A program made the position numbers and the translations under genes. Shown piece by piece: positions 33,363 through 43,648 of a DNA stretch of 64,000 nt (the stretch's first letter is position 1; every line of letters starts with the position of its first letter). Source of the DNA: Lachnospiraceae bacterium (lineage in GTDB: Bacteria; Bacillota; Clostridia; Lachnospirales; Lachnospiraceae); assembly GCA_022510615.1 (NCBI GenBank), contig JAFLTC010000005.1, positions 1 through 64,000 on the forward strand, written 5' to 3'. Under the pieces are notes generated by a model. That model had not been told where the DNA came from and ran no database searches. It saw only the letters and a list, made by a program, of their open reading frames with translations.

Positions 33363-35474
33363 CTAAATCAATGAATTTGTATCCAGAATCAAGGCTACTT
33401 CGCCATCGCCCAGAATTGTCGCACCACTAAAGAGCTTATCATTTGTAATATGATGTCCCAGTGATTTAATAACGGTTTCCTGCTGACCAAGAAGATTATC
33501 AATAATCAGACCAACTCTCTGCTCTCCCTTTTTCATAACAACAACAATATATGTCTCCGGCTCCTCTTCCACCGGTTCAATATCCAACATGTCATGCAGC
33601 CGCAGAATCGGGATTACACTACCGCGCAGATGAATCACTTCTTTTGACTGGACAAAGCTGATTTCATCTTTTGAGATATCTTCAATGCCATTGATATTGC
33701 CAAGCGGAATCGCATATTTTTCCGTTCCCACTTCTACCATTAAGGCCTGTATAATCGCCAGGGTAAGTGGCAGCTGGATAGTAAAGGTACTTCCCTCTCC
33801 TGCCACGGATTTGGCACTGATGCTTCCACCCAGTGCTTCGATTTTCGTCTTTACGACATCCAGACCGACTCCTCGTCCGGAAACATCGGTAATCTGGTCT
33901 GCTGTGGAAAAGCTAGGAAGGAACAACAGGTCAATAAAGTCTTTGCTGGTCATTGTCTCTGCCTGTTTCTCTGTAATCGTTCCCCGGCTAATCGCCTTAT
34001 TTTTTACTTTTTCCACATCAATACCGCCACCGTCATCCCGGACCTCAATGACAACATTGTTACCGTCCTGATAAGCATCCAGGAAAATAGAACCAACTTC
34101 CGGCTTTCCTAAGCGGACACGCTCTTCATTGCTTTCCAATCCGTGGTCTGCCGAGTTACGAAGAAGGTGCATCAGCGGGTCACCGATTTCATCGATAACG
34201 GTACGGTCAAGCTCGGTTTCCTCACCTGTCATGTACAATTCCATTTTCTTATTCAACTTACGGTTCAAGTCACGAATCATACGCGGGAAACGGTTTACGA
34301 CACTGTCAATCGGTACCATTCGTACTTTCATAACCGACTCATGAAGGTTTGTCGTCACACGCTCCAGATATTCAATCTGTTCATGGAAAGACTGTGTATG
34401 CTCAGCCTGTGCCACACCGGTGCTGCTGACGGAAACCAGTCCGTTTTTCGCGATAATAAGCTCACTGACAAGATTCATCAGAACATCCAGCTTGTCGATA
34501 TCGACACGGACAGAACGGCTTCCCATTTTAACCTTCCCTTTATTTGCTGTGTTATTAGCTGCTGCCGCCGGTTCCGGCTTCTTCGCTTCTTTTTTCGCCG
34601 GTGCCGGGGCTTTACCTGCCTTCGGTTTTTCCTCTTCTTTCGGTTTTTTCTCCTCTGGCAGTTCAAAATCATCAATATATACTTCTGCGATTTCTGATAC
34701 ACTCAGAATCAGTTTTTCGATATCTTCTTTTGTCTCGGTCGTTGCCAGTATCCAACTGAAATCAAAATCAAATTCTTCGTCTTCTATTTTTTCTGTGGTC
34801 GGAACGGACTTAATCAGTTCTCCTTTATTTTCCACTGCCTTAAATACAAGAAAGGCTCTGGCCGATTTCAACACACAGGATTCCTGTATAAATACAGTGA
34901 TTCCAAATATGTTCTTGCCCTCTTCCTTTGCGTTGCGCATAGCATCCGCCTCGAAATCCGATACCGGAATCTGACGGAATTTACATTTGTCATCATCCTG
35001 TGCTGATGCCTTCTTTTCTTTTTTCGCTGACGCAGAATCCGCAGACGCTGCATCTGACGCTGTCGAATCTGTCTGTCCACCGCCGCCACTTTGTTCCTCT
35101 ACTAACGCATTCAAATCCTGTATAATATCCTCGTTGTCTTCGGTCCCCTCATTTCCCTCTGTGGAGATGACATCCAGATAGGATTCCAGTGCATCCAGTC
35201 CCCGGAACAACACATCAATGAGCTTGGCATTTGCCTTCATATTTCCATTGCGAATTTCAGAAAACACATTTTCCAAATCATGGGTCAGACGCTGCATGCG
35301 GGTGAAGCCCATCGTTCCTGCCATTCCCTTCAGGGTATGTGCCGCACGGAAAATCTCATTCACCGTATCTGCATTCTCCGGTTCCTTTTCCAGTACAAGA
35401 ATGTGCTCGTTCAATGTCTGTAAATGTTCTTTTGTTTCATCAAGGAATAACTCTAAATATTGACTCGTATCCAT
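33363..35474 (-). CDS. cheA: Chemotaxis histidine kinase CheA
   Basis: 703 aa. P1 Hpt domain with the phospho-acceptor His at about 46 (RAAHTLKGMAG), an acidic/Ala linker, a P2 domain for CheY/CheB binding (about 165-275), a second Pro/Lys/Ala linker, P3 dimerisation, P4 kinase with N-box HLLRNSADHGLE, G1 DDGGGID and G2 GRGVGLDVVKTKIEALGG, and the P5 CheW-like tail (AIPLGNINGIEDI). All catalytic motifs are intact. Confidence 0.96.
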   Translation of the reverse strand: MDTSQYLELFLDETKEHLQTLNEHILVLEKEPENADTVNEIFRAAHTLKGMAGTMGFTRMQRLTHDLENVFSEIRNGNMKANAKLIDVLFRGLDALESYLDVISTEGNEGTEDNEDIIQDLNALVEEQSGGGGQTDSTASDAASADSASAKKEKKASAQDDDKCKFRQIPVSDFEADAMRNAKEEGKNIFGITVFIQESCVLKSARAFLVFKAVENKGELIKSVPTTEKIEDEEFDFDFSWILATTETKEDIEKLILSVSEIAEVYIDDFELPEEKKPKEEEKPKAGKAPAPAKKEAKKPEPAAAANNTANKGKVKMGSRSVRVDIDKLDVLMNLVSELIIAKNGLVSVSSTGVAQAEHTQSFHEQIEYLERVTTNLHESVMKVRMVPIDSVVNRFPRMIRDLNRKLNKKMELYMTGEETELDRTVIDEIGDPLMHLLRNSADHGLESNEERVRLGKPEVGSIFLDAYQDGNNVVIEVRDDGGGIDVEKVKNKAISRGTITEKQAETMTSKDFIDLLFLPSFSTADQITDVSGRGVGLDVVKTKIEALGGSISAKSVAGEGSTFTIQLPLTLAIIQALMVEVGTEKYAIPLGNINGIEDISKDEISFVQSKEVIHLRGSVIPILRLHDMLDIEPVEEEPETYIVVVMKKGEQRVGLIIDNLLGQQETVIKSLGHHITNDKLFSGATILGDGEVALILDTNSLI

Positions 35475-35478
35475 TTTT

Positions 35479-36708
35479 TCACACTCCTATTTTTCTCATC
35501 ATTGCATCCGCAACATTTTCCAGTGGCACCATGTCATCCACCAGACCTGCCTCCTTTGCTGCTCTTGGCATTCCATAAACAACACATGTAGATTCATCCT
35601 GAGCCACTACCTTCACGTCTATATACTTCTTGACATCAGAGATTCCTTTACTGGCATCGCTGCCCATCCCTGTCAATATACCGCAGACAATTTCATCAAA
35701 GGCGGTGTCTGTAAGTGACTCAAAGAAAATATCCGCACACGGACGCAGCCCTCCGCGTGCCGGTTTATTATTTTCAGAAATCAGGTATTTGCCTGTTTTC
35801 TGCTGAATCAGTTCACATTGCCTTCCACCCTTCGCTATGTAGACATATCCGTTTTTCAACACATCTCCATCCTCCGCTTCTTTTACCGGCAGCGGACTCA
35901 TTTCATCCAGCCGTTCCGCCAGAGAAGCAGTAAACCCGTACGGCATATGCTGGACCACAACAATAGGATAAGGAAAGTTCTTTGGAAACATCGGAATCAC
36001 TGACTGTAACGCCTTTGGACCTCCGGTGGAGCAGGCAATCACTGCCAGTTTATCCCCTGTTTTCTTCCGTGGCTGTGGTGTCGGTGTCTTTTCCACCTTT
36101 TCCTCAGGAAGAACATGCTGTGCCCTTTTAGGCTTCTCCACAGGCGGCGGAGCCTGTTTGGGTTCCGGAACAGGTGTTTTCTTTGGTTGCAGAGCAGGTA
36201 CTTTCTGCGGCTTTGGAGCAGATGTTTTCTCCGGTTTCGGAGCAGACGTTTGCGCCGATCCTGAAAAAGGTGCTTTCTCATTCTCCGACTTTCTGCGGTA
36301 TTCTCCCAGTCCACATACACAATACAACTGGACTAAAAGCTCATCCCTAAAATCAGAAAAAGCATTTCCTACAGAATTGGTTGGCTTTTGAATAAAATCA
36401 AAGGCTCCTATCTCCAATGCCTGTATCGTCTCTTTTGCGCCTTTTTGAGTAACTGCACTAGTTACTATAACAGGAATACGAATTCCATTGTAGTCCATCT
36501 CTCTTAAAAACTGAATACCATCCATCTTTGGCATATAAAGATCTAATACAATGACATCGTATGTCTTTCCCCCTTCCAGTAACTCCAATGCAGTTCCCCC
36601 ATCATTCGCCCCATCGACAATGGTAAACTGTCCATCTGCCATAATTATATCAGAAATGGCCCTTCTCATAAGTGCAGAGTCATCAATTACTAAAACTTTT
36701 TTTCCCAT
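35479..36708 (-). CDS. cheB: Chemotaxis methylesterase/response regulator CheB
   Basis: 409 aa. Receiver domain with acidic residues D9-D10 and phospho-acceptor D56 (VIVLDLYMPKMDG). A long Pro/Lys linker (about 145-220, repeated KPEKTSAPKPQK-like units) connects to the methylesterase domain with Ser in ACSTGGPK (about 225), His in VQHMPYGF and Asp in LTGMGSDASKG. The linker is longer than usual. The partner methyltransferase cheR is missing from the cluster. Confidence 0.95.
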   Translation of the reverse strand: MGKKVLVIDDSALMRRAISDIIMADGQFTIVDGANDGGTALELLEGGKTYDVIVLDLYMPKMDGIQFLREMDYNGIRIPVIVTSAVTQKGAKETIQALEIGAFDFIQKPTNSVGNAFSDFRDELLVQLYCVCGLGEYRRKSENEKAPFSGSAQTSAPKPEKTSAPKPQKVPALQPKKTPVPEPKQAPPPVEKPKRAQHVLPEEKVEKTPTPQPRKKTGDKLAVIACSTGGPKALQSVIPMFPKNFPYPIVVVQHMPYGFTASLAERLDEMSPLPVKEAEDGDVLKNGYVYIAKGGRQCELIQQKTGKYLISENNKPARGGLRPCADIFFESLTDTAFDEIVCGILTGMGSDASKGISDVKKYIDVKVVAQDESTCVVYGMPRAAKEAGLVDDMVPLENVADAMMRKIGV

Positions 36709-36716
36709 ACGAGCTG

Positions 36717-37472
36717 TTACTCCTTTCGCATTCGCCTACGCTGCTCTTCAAACACATACTTTACTACGGTTTCCCGCTCAGTATCTCGCATATTTTCAAA
36801 TTCACCCCGGACCTCATACGCAATTTTGCTTCCTGCATAATAAGCACAGGCAATTACCTTCAAAGTGGAACGAACCGGCACAATTCCCCTTTGGAAGGAA
36901 AGCGGTAGCATAACCTCCAACATCGTATTCTGCGGCATTTCCTTCGCACTATGAAAACGTATACCACCACCGCTCAAATCTGATATCGTTCCCTCAAACC
37001 ATTCCTTTGGAATTTCATCAATGGCCCGCACACAGTTCGCCCTTTCCTCCGGGGATTCAAAATTATCGGCTTGCAGGCGCTCCCTCAATACATTCTCCAC
37101 ATCTGTTATCAAACGGTACTTCACAGTGAACATACAGTCTAACCTGTAGAATTTTCGTCTCTGGTATTTTTTCGGTTCTGTGAGTATATGTACATCCATC
37201 ATATGGATATTATTTTCAACATATCGCTTCAGTACCCTAATGCGGCACTGATACAATCCTGAATTCGTAAAAAAGCAGGCCTGATACTCATCTCCGATTG
37301 CAAGTGGAACGACACGGTTTTCAAAAATCGGCATAGAGATTTTAGCAGTACGGATTCCATCAAAATCCAATAACTGGCTACCATATTTATTTGTCCCCAA
37401 TGCTAATCCCGTGGCGCTCTTTACATGAGTCAGTTCCATTCTATTACCAATTTCAAATCGTATATTTTTCAA
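36717..37472 (-). CDS. c-di-GMP-binding PilZ protein, YcgR/YpfA type
   Basis: 251 aa, an N-terminal YcgR-like domain followed by PilZ. The c-di-GMP motif is split as RRKFYR (RxxxR, about 135) and DLSGGGIRF (D/NxSxxG, about 187). Homologues slow flagellar rotation by binding the motor when c-di-GMP is high, and a GGDEF protein is encoded at 11165. The start appears to be TTG at 37472 with AAAGGAG upstream; an ATG at residue 12 is the alternative. Located between flhG and cheB. Confidence 0.88.
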   Translation of the reverse strand: MKNIRFEIGNRMELTHVKSATGLALGTNKYGSQLLDFDGIRTAKISMPIFENRVVPLAIGDEYQACFFTNSGLYQCRIRVLKRYVENNIHMMDVHILTEPKKYQRRKFYRLDCMFTVKYRLITDVENVLRERLQADNFESPEERANCVRAIDEIPKEWFEGTISDLSGGGIRFHSAKEMPQNTMLEVMLPLSFQRGIVPVRSTLKVIACAYYAGSKIAYEVRGEFENMRDTERETVVKYVFEEQRRRMRKE

Positions 37473-37526
37473 CCTGCTCCACTCCTTTCTTTTCCGTTCG
37501 GTTCCTTTCCATACATTTTCATTTTC

Positions 37527-38414
37527 CTAACGATTAAATTTCATCCGGATTACACGAGAGAAAAACTGCATAATTCCATACCCGTCACCGATATCTTCTA
37601 TCTCTTTGTTCTCTAATATACCGGCAATTCTGTATAACGACCTTGCTGCCGCAGAATTTGGAGCTGTCAGACTCAGGGGTTCCTGGCTCATAACAGCCTT
37701 TTGCATATTCTCATCATATGGTATCGCGCCCAGATATTCAATTTCAATATGTAAAAACTTATTGACTACAACACCGATTTTTTCAAATAATTCATCGGCA
37801 TCCCCGTCATTTCTTACTTGGTTGGCAATCATTTTTAACATCGTTTTCCCGCGTTTGTAGGAAGAATTCCGATTTAGGGATTTTAGCAGGGCATAAGCAT
37901 CCGTAATGGAAGTAGGCTCCGGTGTTGCCACCAGTAACACCTCGGTACTGGCCGCCACAAATTCTAAAACCGAATCTCCAATTCCCGCACCGGTATCCAC
38001 AATAATGACATCTGCCAGTTGGTCTAACTCATACATCTTCTGAATTAGTTGGAAGACCTGTTCTCTTGTGAGATTCGCCATTTCATTAATTCCGGAGCCA
38101 CCGGATATAAAGCCAATCCCTTCCGGTCCATAGGTAATAATATCCTGAATACTTTTTCCCCGGAACATCAAGTCTGCCAGATTATATTTCGGTCGGATTC
38201 CCAACATAATTTCAATATTGGCAAGGCCAAAATCCGCATCCAGCACCACGACTCTTTTTCCCTGTCTGGCAAGCTGAATGGCGAGATTAATCGACACACT
38301 CGTTTTTCCGACACCGCCTTTTCCTGAGGTTACAGTAATGACACGGGCTGTCTGACTGGCTGGCTCGATTTCCTGTTTTTTAATTATATTTCTTAATCCT
38401 TCTGCCTGGTCCAT
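37527..38414 (-). CDS. flhG: MinD-like ATPase FlhG (YlxH), flagellar number/placement
   Basis: 295 aa, ParA/MinD family. Deviant Walker A VTSGKGGVGKTSVS (about 31-42), VVLDADFGLANI, and VIIVDTGAGIG as Walker B. It activates the FlhF GTPase and helps set flagellar position. Start at 38414 with AAAGGA about 9 nt upstream; a GTG six codons earlier is open but lacks a site. It follows flhF after 26 nt. Confidence 0.94.
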   Translation of the reverse strand: MDQAEGLRNIIKKQEIEPASQTARVITVTSGKGGVGKTSVSINLAIQLARQGKRVVVLDADFGLANIEIMLGIRPKYNLADLMFRGKSIQDIITYGPEGIGFISGGSGINEMANLTREQVFQLIQKMYELDQLADVIIVDTGAGIGDSVLEFVAASTEVLLVATPEPTSITDAYALLKSLNRNSSYKRGKTMLKMIANQVRNDGDADELFEKIGVVVNKFLHIEIEYLGAIPYDENMQKAVMSQEPLSLTAPNSAAARSLYRIAGILENKEIEDIGDGYGIMQFFSRVIRMKFNR

Positions 38415-38440
38415 TCTGCACCATCCTTTCACTGCGGAAA

Positions 38441-39676
38441 CTATTTCGTCGCTTCACCGCTCAAGAGCTTCTTTGCGATACGCTGGGCATCTACTTCTCC
38501 AATGTCATCCGGTACATTCTGCCCCCATGTCACATAGGACAATGGACATTTCGTCTCCACACGCATATTCAGCATTGCCCCTGCGCAGGAGGTTTCATCC
38601 AGCTTTGTAAAAATAATGCTAAAATCTGTTAATTTAGAATAAACAGACGCAATTTCTTTTAAATCATTGTATTTCGTACCGGCGTTTAGCACCAGATATA
38701 CCTGCCGTTCCGATACCGGAACCTGCTCGAGCAGATTTCTTATATCCTCGATCTGCTCTGCATTTTTATGGGAGCGCCCCGCTGTATCAATGAGACAAAT
38801 GTCATACTGGGCAAGCTCTTCCAGCGCTTCCTCCAAATCCTTCTGACTGTATACAACCTTTAACGGTACAGACAGAATATTGGCATACGTTTTTAACTGT
38901 TCCACCGCCGCGATCCGGTAAGTATCTGCCGTCACCAGAGCAATACTGGCTTCTTTTTCCAACTTCAGCTTGGAAGCAATTTTGGCAATCGTCGTTGTCT
39001 TTCCCACTCCGGTAGAGCCAAGAAAGAAAATAAACTTTGTCTTTTTTGCCGGTTTTGCATCAATCAGATATGGCTGCCCCAACATCAATATGATTTTCTG
39101 GTACACACTGGCCAAAATCTGGTCCAGTGCCGCCTTCCTCGGCAGGGAACGGTTTACCTCCTCCATAATGGAAGTAGCAATTTTTTCATCCACCTCATTT
39201 TGCAGAAGCTGCTTATATATCAGTTCCTTGCAGGCTGCCGTTTTTTCATCTTCGGTTTCTTTCGTTTTTTGTACTGTCTCATTCTCATTTACCGATTCTT
39301 GATCTGCTTTTTCCTTCGGAGGCTCTGTGCTTTCTTTCTTCTCCTTCTCCGCTTCCTTCTCCTCCATCTGTTTTTCTAACAGTGCCTGAAGTCTCATCAG
39401 CTTATCCTGCAGACTCTGCTCCTTTTCTTCCGGCTTCTTTACAGGAACAAACGCCGGCTCCTTTTGCTCAGGGACAGGCTGCTTTGTCTTTTCCTCATAA
39501 ACCGGATTTTCATCTAAGGCAGCAGTTACCTCTACCTTACTGCGCACAAATATTTTTGACAGACCCTTTGGATGGACCTTTTTGATATTCATAACAATTG
39601 CGGCATTCCCCAAATCCTGCTTTGCCATTTCAATGGCATCCTTTTCCGACTTTGCTAAATATTTTTTAATGATCAT
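38441..39676 (-). CDS. flhF: SRP-type GTPase FlhF
   Basis: 411 aa. N-terminal B domain with a long Glu/Lys-rich stretch (about 70-150), then the NG GTPase core: GSTGVGKTTT (P-loop, about 215), VTADTYRIAAVEQLK, LIDTAGRSHKN, and FTKLDETSCAGAMLN. It recruits the first flagellar components to the site of assembly. Its ATG overlaps the flhA stop (ATGA). Confidence 0.95.
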   Translation of the reverse strand: MIIKKYLAKSEKDAIEMAKQDLGNAAIVMNIKKVHPKGLSKIFVRSKVEVTAALDENPVYEEKTKQPVPEQKEPAFVPVKKPEEKEQSLQDKLMRLQALLEKQMEEKEAEKEKKESTEPPKEKADQESVNENETVQKTKETEDEKTAACKELIYKQLLQNEVDEKIATSIMEEVNRSLPRKAALDQILASVYQKIILMLGQPYLIDAKPAKKTKFIFFLGSTGVGKTTTIAKIASKLKLEKEASIALVTADTYRIAAVEQLKTYANILSVPLKVVYSQKDLEEALEELAQYDICLIDTAGRSHKNAEQIEDIRNLLEQVPVSERQVYLVLNAGTKYNDLKEIASVYSKLTDFSIIFTKLDETSCAGAMLNMRVETKCPLSYVTWGQNVPDDIGEVDAQRIAKKLLSGEATK

Positions 39677-41709
39677 TCTACTGTCACCATCCCAACTGAT
39701 TGCAGTTCCACATCGGAATCAATCTCATTATATGATAAAACATGCAGATTACTAAACTGTTCTGCGGTCAGTTTCTTAAAATACATCCGGACAATTGGCG
39801 AAGTGATGATAATCGGTGTTCTGCCAAGTTCTTCCAGCTTGTTTGTCTCCTCTTTCAGGGCTGTCATAAGCCGCTGTGTATAATCCGGGTCAAGTGCCAG
39901 ATAGGAGCCCTGTTCTGTCTGCTTGACCGCATTCATGATCTCCTGTTCTGCTGTCGGGTCAAGGGTTACAACACTGGTCGGTTCATTGTTGTTAAAATAC
40001 TGGTTAGAAATTGCCCGTTTTAAGTTCTGTCTGACATATTCCGTCAGAATGTCTGTATCATGTGTGGTGGAAGCATAATCTGCCAGCGTTTCGAAAATCG
40101 TGATCAAATCTCGAATCGAAATTCCCTCGCCCAAGAGATTTTGCAACACCTTTTGTATTTCACCTACACTGAGAAGCTTCGGTACCAGTTCGGATACAAG
40201 AGTTGTATGATCATCCTTCACATTGTCAATCAGGTTCTGGACATCCTGTCTTGTCAACAGCTCATCCAGATGTGTCCGGATAATTTCCATCAAGTGGGTC
40301 GCTATGATGGATGGCGGGTCTACTACGGTGTAGCCAAGAGATTCCGCCCTCTCCCTCTGGCTTTCTGTAATCCAGATAGCCGGCAGATGATAGGAAGGCT
40401 CAAAGGTCGGTATACCGGATATTTCTTCCTCCACATAGCCCGGATTCATCGCCATATAATGGTCAAACAGAATTTCTCCCTCACTGACCGGTACACCTTT
40501 TATTTTAATCAAGTACTGGTTTGGATTCAACTGTATATTATCACGAAGACGAATCATCGGTACAACACAGCCAAGCTCCAGTGCAACCTGTCTTCGAATC
40601 ATAACAACACGGTCTAACAAATCACCGCCCTGATTAACATCAGCTAGCGGAATAATACCATATCCAAATTCCAGCTCAATCGAATCCACCTGCAAAAGCG
40701 AATTGACATTTTCCGGCCGGCGGATTTCCTCGGCGGATTCCTCCTCCTCCGATACGGCTTCGTCGGTCTCTGCCATTTCCAGCTCATTGGAAATCATCCG
40801 TGCCGTAATAATAAACAGAATTCCGTAGGCTGAAAAAATAATGATATTCAGCGGGGTAAATAATCCCAGTCCAATCAGCGCTACACCGACGATATAAAGA
40901 ACCTTCGGGGTGGAAAACAGCTGCCTTTGCAGTATATTTCCAATATCGGCCTCTTTCGAGCTTTTCGTTACCAGCACACCGGTGGCAAGAGAAATCATCA
41001 GAGACGGAATCTGGCTTGTCAAACCGTCACCGATGGTCAGTATGGAATAGGTGGAAATGGCCGTATCCATATCCATTCCATGCATCAACATTCCAATGGC
41101 AAGTCCGCCTACAAAGTTTAAGACGGTAATAACAAGACCGGCGGTGGCATCTCCCTTTACATACTTGGTAGCACCGTCCATGGAACCGAAAAACGCGGAT
41201 TCCTGCTGAATCTTTTCCCGGCGCTCCTTTGCCTCCTCATCGGTAATGGCACCGGTATTTAAGTCGGCATCTATCGCCATCTGCTTACCGGGCATGGCAT
41301 CCAGCGTAAATCGTGCCGTTACCTCGGACACTCGCTCGGAACCTTTGTTGATTACTATCAACTGCATAATAACGAGAACAAAGAAAACAACTCCACCGAC
41401 AATGAGGTTACCGCCACCTACGAAGTTACCAAAAGTATGCACGACATTTCCGGCATCCCCATACAACAAAATATTTCTTGTAGAGCTGACGTTCAGTGCC
41501 AGACGAAACAGCGTTGTCAAAAGTAACAGGGTAGGAAAACTGGACATATCCAACGGCTCCCTGGAAAAGAGTGCGTTAAACAAAATAATCATGGACAGAG
41601 AGATATTCAAAGTAAATAAAATGTCCAGTAACGTAAGGGGAACAGGAATTATCAGGCACAAAATAGGTACCAGTATAAAAGCACCCAGTATTATATCTGT
41701 TTTTTTCAT
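39673..41709 (-). CDS. flhA: Flagellar type III export gate protein FlhA
   Basis: 678 aa, about eight membrane helices in the first 320 residues and a large cytoplasmic domain that binds chaperone-substrate complexes. The signature loop TRFTLDAMPGKQMAIDADLNTG (about 150) is exact. Normal length. It follows flhB after 35 nt with AGGAGG. Confidence 0.96.
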   Translation of the reverse strand: MKKTDIILGAFILVPILCLIIPVPLTLLDILFTLNISLSMIILFNALFSREPLDMSSFPTLLLLTTLFRLALNVSSTRNILLYGDAGNVVHTFGNFVGGGNLIVGGVVFFVLVIMQLIVINKGSERVSEVTARFTLDAMPGKQMAIDADLNTGAITDEEAKERREKIQQESAFFGSMDGATKYVKGDATAGLVITVLNFVGGLAIGMLMHGMDMDTAISTYSILTIGDGLTSQIPSLMISLATGVLVTKSSKEADIGNILQRQLFSTPKVLYIVGVALIGLGLFTPLNIIIFSAYGILFIITARMISNELEMAETDEAVSEEEESAEEIRRPENVNSLLQVDSIELEFGYGIIPLADVNQGGDLLDRVVMIRRQVALELGCVVPMIRLRDNIQLNPNQYLIKIKGVPVSEGEILFDHYMAMNPGYVEEEISGIPTFEPSYHLPAIWITESQRERAESLGYTVVDPPSIIATHLMEIIRTHLDELLTRQDVQNLIDNVKDDHTTLVSELVPKLLSVGEIQKVLQNLLGEGISIRDLITIFETLADYASTTHDTDILTEYVRQNLKRAISNQYFNNNEPTSVVTLDPTAEQEIMNAVKQTEQGSYLALDPDYTQRLMTALKEETNKLEELGRTPIIITSPIVRMYFKKLTAEQFSNLHVLSYNEIDSDVELQSVGMVTVE

Positions 41710-41744
41710 CCTGTGTTCCTCCTTTCGTCAGTATTAATCCATGG

Positions 41745-42851
41745 TCAGCTTACCTTTCCCTGTAAGCCATATACATAGGCCAGAATTTCCGCCACCATCT
41801 GATACAGTTCCGGCGGTATCTGGTTTCCGATTTCCACATTAAAATATAACATTCGTGCTAATGGTTTATTTTCTACTATTTCAATCCGATTCTGCCTTGC
41901 CACATCTTTCATTCGTTCTGCCAAATAATCGGCTCCCTTGGCAATGACAATCGGTGCATCGGCCTTTTCTTTGTCATACTTCAGGGCAACTGCCAGATGA
42001 GTCGGGTTTGTAATGACCACATCTGCCTCCGGCAGTTCCTGCATCATACGACGTCTGGACGCCTCTTGCATTTTTCTTCGGATTTGCCCTTTAATCTGAG
42101 GATCTCCCTCCGTATTTTTATATTCATCCTTTACTTCCTGTTTTGTCATTTTCATGTCATTTTTGAACTTTCGTTTTTGATAAAACCAGTCCACCATCGC
42201 CAGTGCAAAAAACACTGCACAGATTTTAAAGGATATATTTAACACACTGTCAAAAATCAATCCCAGTCCGGACAACAAATCCACCTGATAAATATTGAGG
42301 ATTAATCCCCACTCATCCCGGAGGGCAAGATATACCACATAAAATAAAATACCAATCTTCACAACAGCCTTTGCCAGGTCGAAAAGCTTGGACTTGGAAA
42401 AAAGCTTCTTAAATCCATTAATGGGATTTAACTTGGAAGGCTTTGGCTTAAGCGGTTTCAATGTCACCTTCCACTTAACCTGTACAACCGTGATGACAAA
42501 GGCTCCCAGTACAGCAAGCCCCATGATGGGAAGAATAATCAAGAACATCTCCCGCGCTCCATAAGTAAGAAGATTCATTACCCTGGATGATGTAACCTCC
42601 TCCGTCGCATAAACGGTAATATTATTATAATAAAAACGAAACACCTGAAAGAGACGGTCTGTCATATAACCGCCAAACACCTTCAGACAGCCAAATAAAA
42701 TAAAAAGTAAAATTGCCGTATTCAAATCCTGACTTCTGGCTGTCTGTCCCTCTTCTCTCGCTTTTTGTAACTTTCTATGGGTGGCAGGCTCGGTTTTTTC
42801 CCCTCCCTGCCCCTCTTTGGCAAAAAACTGTAAATTATATTCTAAAACCAC
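41745..42851 (-). CDS. flhB: Flagellar export switch protein FlhB
   Basis: 368 aa. N-terminal EYNLQFFAKEGQGGEKTEPATHRKLQKAREEGQ is characteristic; four membrane helices, then the cytoplasmic domain with the self-cleaving ADVVITNPTHLAVALKYD (NPTH near residue 282), which controls the switch from rod/hook to filament export. GTG at 42851 is preferred (GGAGG 5 nt upstream); the ATG at 42863 overlaps the site. Confidence 0.95.
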   Translation of the reverse strand: MVLEYNLQFFAKEGQGGEKTEPATHRKLQKAREEGQTARSQDLNTAILLFILFGCLKVFGGYMTDRLFQVFRFYYNNITVYATEEVTSSRVMNLLTYGAREMFLIILPIMGLAVLGAFVITVVQVKWKVTLKPLKPKPSKLNPINGFKKLFSKSKLFDLAKAVVKIGILFYVVYLALRDEWGLILNIYQVDLLSGLGLIFDSVLNISFKICAVFFALAMVDWFYQKRKFKNDMKMTKQEVKDEYKNTEGDPQIKGQIRRKMQEASRRRMMQELPEADVVITNPTHLAVALKYDKEKADAPIVIAKGADYLAERMKDVARQNRIEIVENKPLARMLYFNVEIGNQIPPELYQMVAEILAYVYGLQGKVS

Positions 42852-42875
42852 TGTAACCTCCATTCCGCATACAAG

Positions 42876-43646
42876 CTATGGGGTAAAGACACGGATTACC
42901 CGGGATACCACATCCTTCATCTCGGAAAAAACAAAATCCGCCACGGTGGGGAACGTCTGCACAAGCAAAATAAGCAAAAGAACACCAACCAACACTTCTA
43001 TCTGTATACCGACGGAAAACATATTCATCTGCGGTGCCGCTTTTGTCATTACTCCAAGAATCACTTTAATCAGAAGCATACAGCAAAACACCGGCAGTAC
43101 AATACGAAGAGCAATCAAAAAATAATTTGCCATAAAATCTATCATAATTGTATGCAGCCCATCTCTGAATACCGCCTGCCCGACATTAAAGTTGAGAAAG
43201 GAGTCAGTGATGGCCCGAATAATATAATAGTGCATATTGGTAACCACCAAAAGCAGCATCAAAAAATAATTATAAATATTTCCCGTTACAGAAATCTGAA
43301 TATTTGTCGTCGGGTCAAACATGTTTGCCATGGACAGGCCCATCTGCATATCGATAATCTGTCCGGTAAAACTCACAATGTAAAAGCAGACATTGCACAT
43401 GAACCCTAAAATAAGTCCGACGACCACCTCTTTTAATACTAATACGGAAAAACCCACTACACCGGTATAGGACAAGCTGACCACCGGCAACACCTGTATC
43501 ATAACCACAGACAGCATAATGCTGATAGCCGCCTTCATCGGATGCGATATGGTACTATAATTAAAAAATGGTGCCGCCATAACAAAGGCGGATATCCGAA
43601 CCAGCACCAGAAGGTAAAATTCCATGTTTTCAACGGTAAAACTCAT
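42876..43646 (-). CDS. fliR: Flagellar export protein FliR
   Basis: 256-aa integral membrane component of the export gate, with SAFVMAAPFF near the N-terminus and GLILGFMCN in the middle. Six membrane helices. The start is ATG at 43646, with GGAGG 6 nt upstream inside the fliQ end, so the two overlap. Confidence 0.93.
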   Translation of the reverse strand: MSFTVENMEFYLLVLVRISAFVMAAPFFNYSTISHPMKAAISIMLSVVMIQVLPVVSLSYTGVVGFSVLVLKEVVVGLILGFMCNVCFYIVSFTGQIIDMQMGLSMANMFDPTTNIQISVTGNIYNYFLMLLLVVTNMHYYIIRAITDSFLNFNVGQAVFRDGLHTIMIDFMANYFLIALRIVLPVFCCMLLIKVILGVMTKAAPQMNMFSVGIQIEVLVGVLLLILLVQTFPTVADFVFSEMKDVVSRVIRVFTP

Positions 43647-43648
43647 CA

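Noticed and set aside
34143-34974. Two long plus-strand frames inside cheA
   Set aside because: They overlap each other in different frames opposite Ala/Lys-rich linkers of cheA; simple-sequence coding creates open antisense frames.
40060-40617. Plus-strand frame of 185 codons inside flhA
   Set aside because: Shadow of the conserved FlhA coding sequence.
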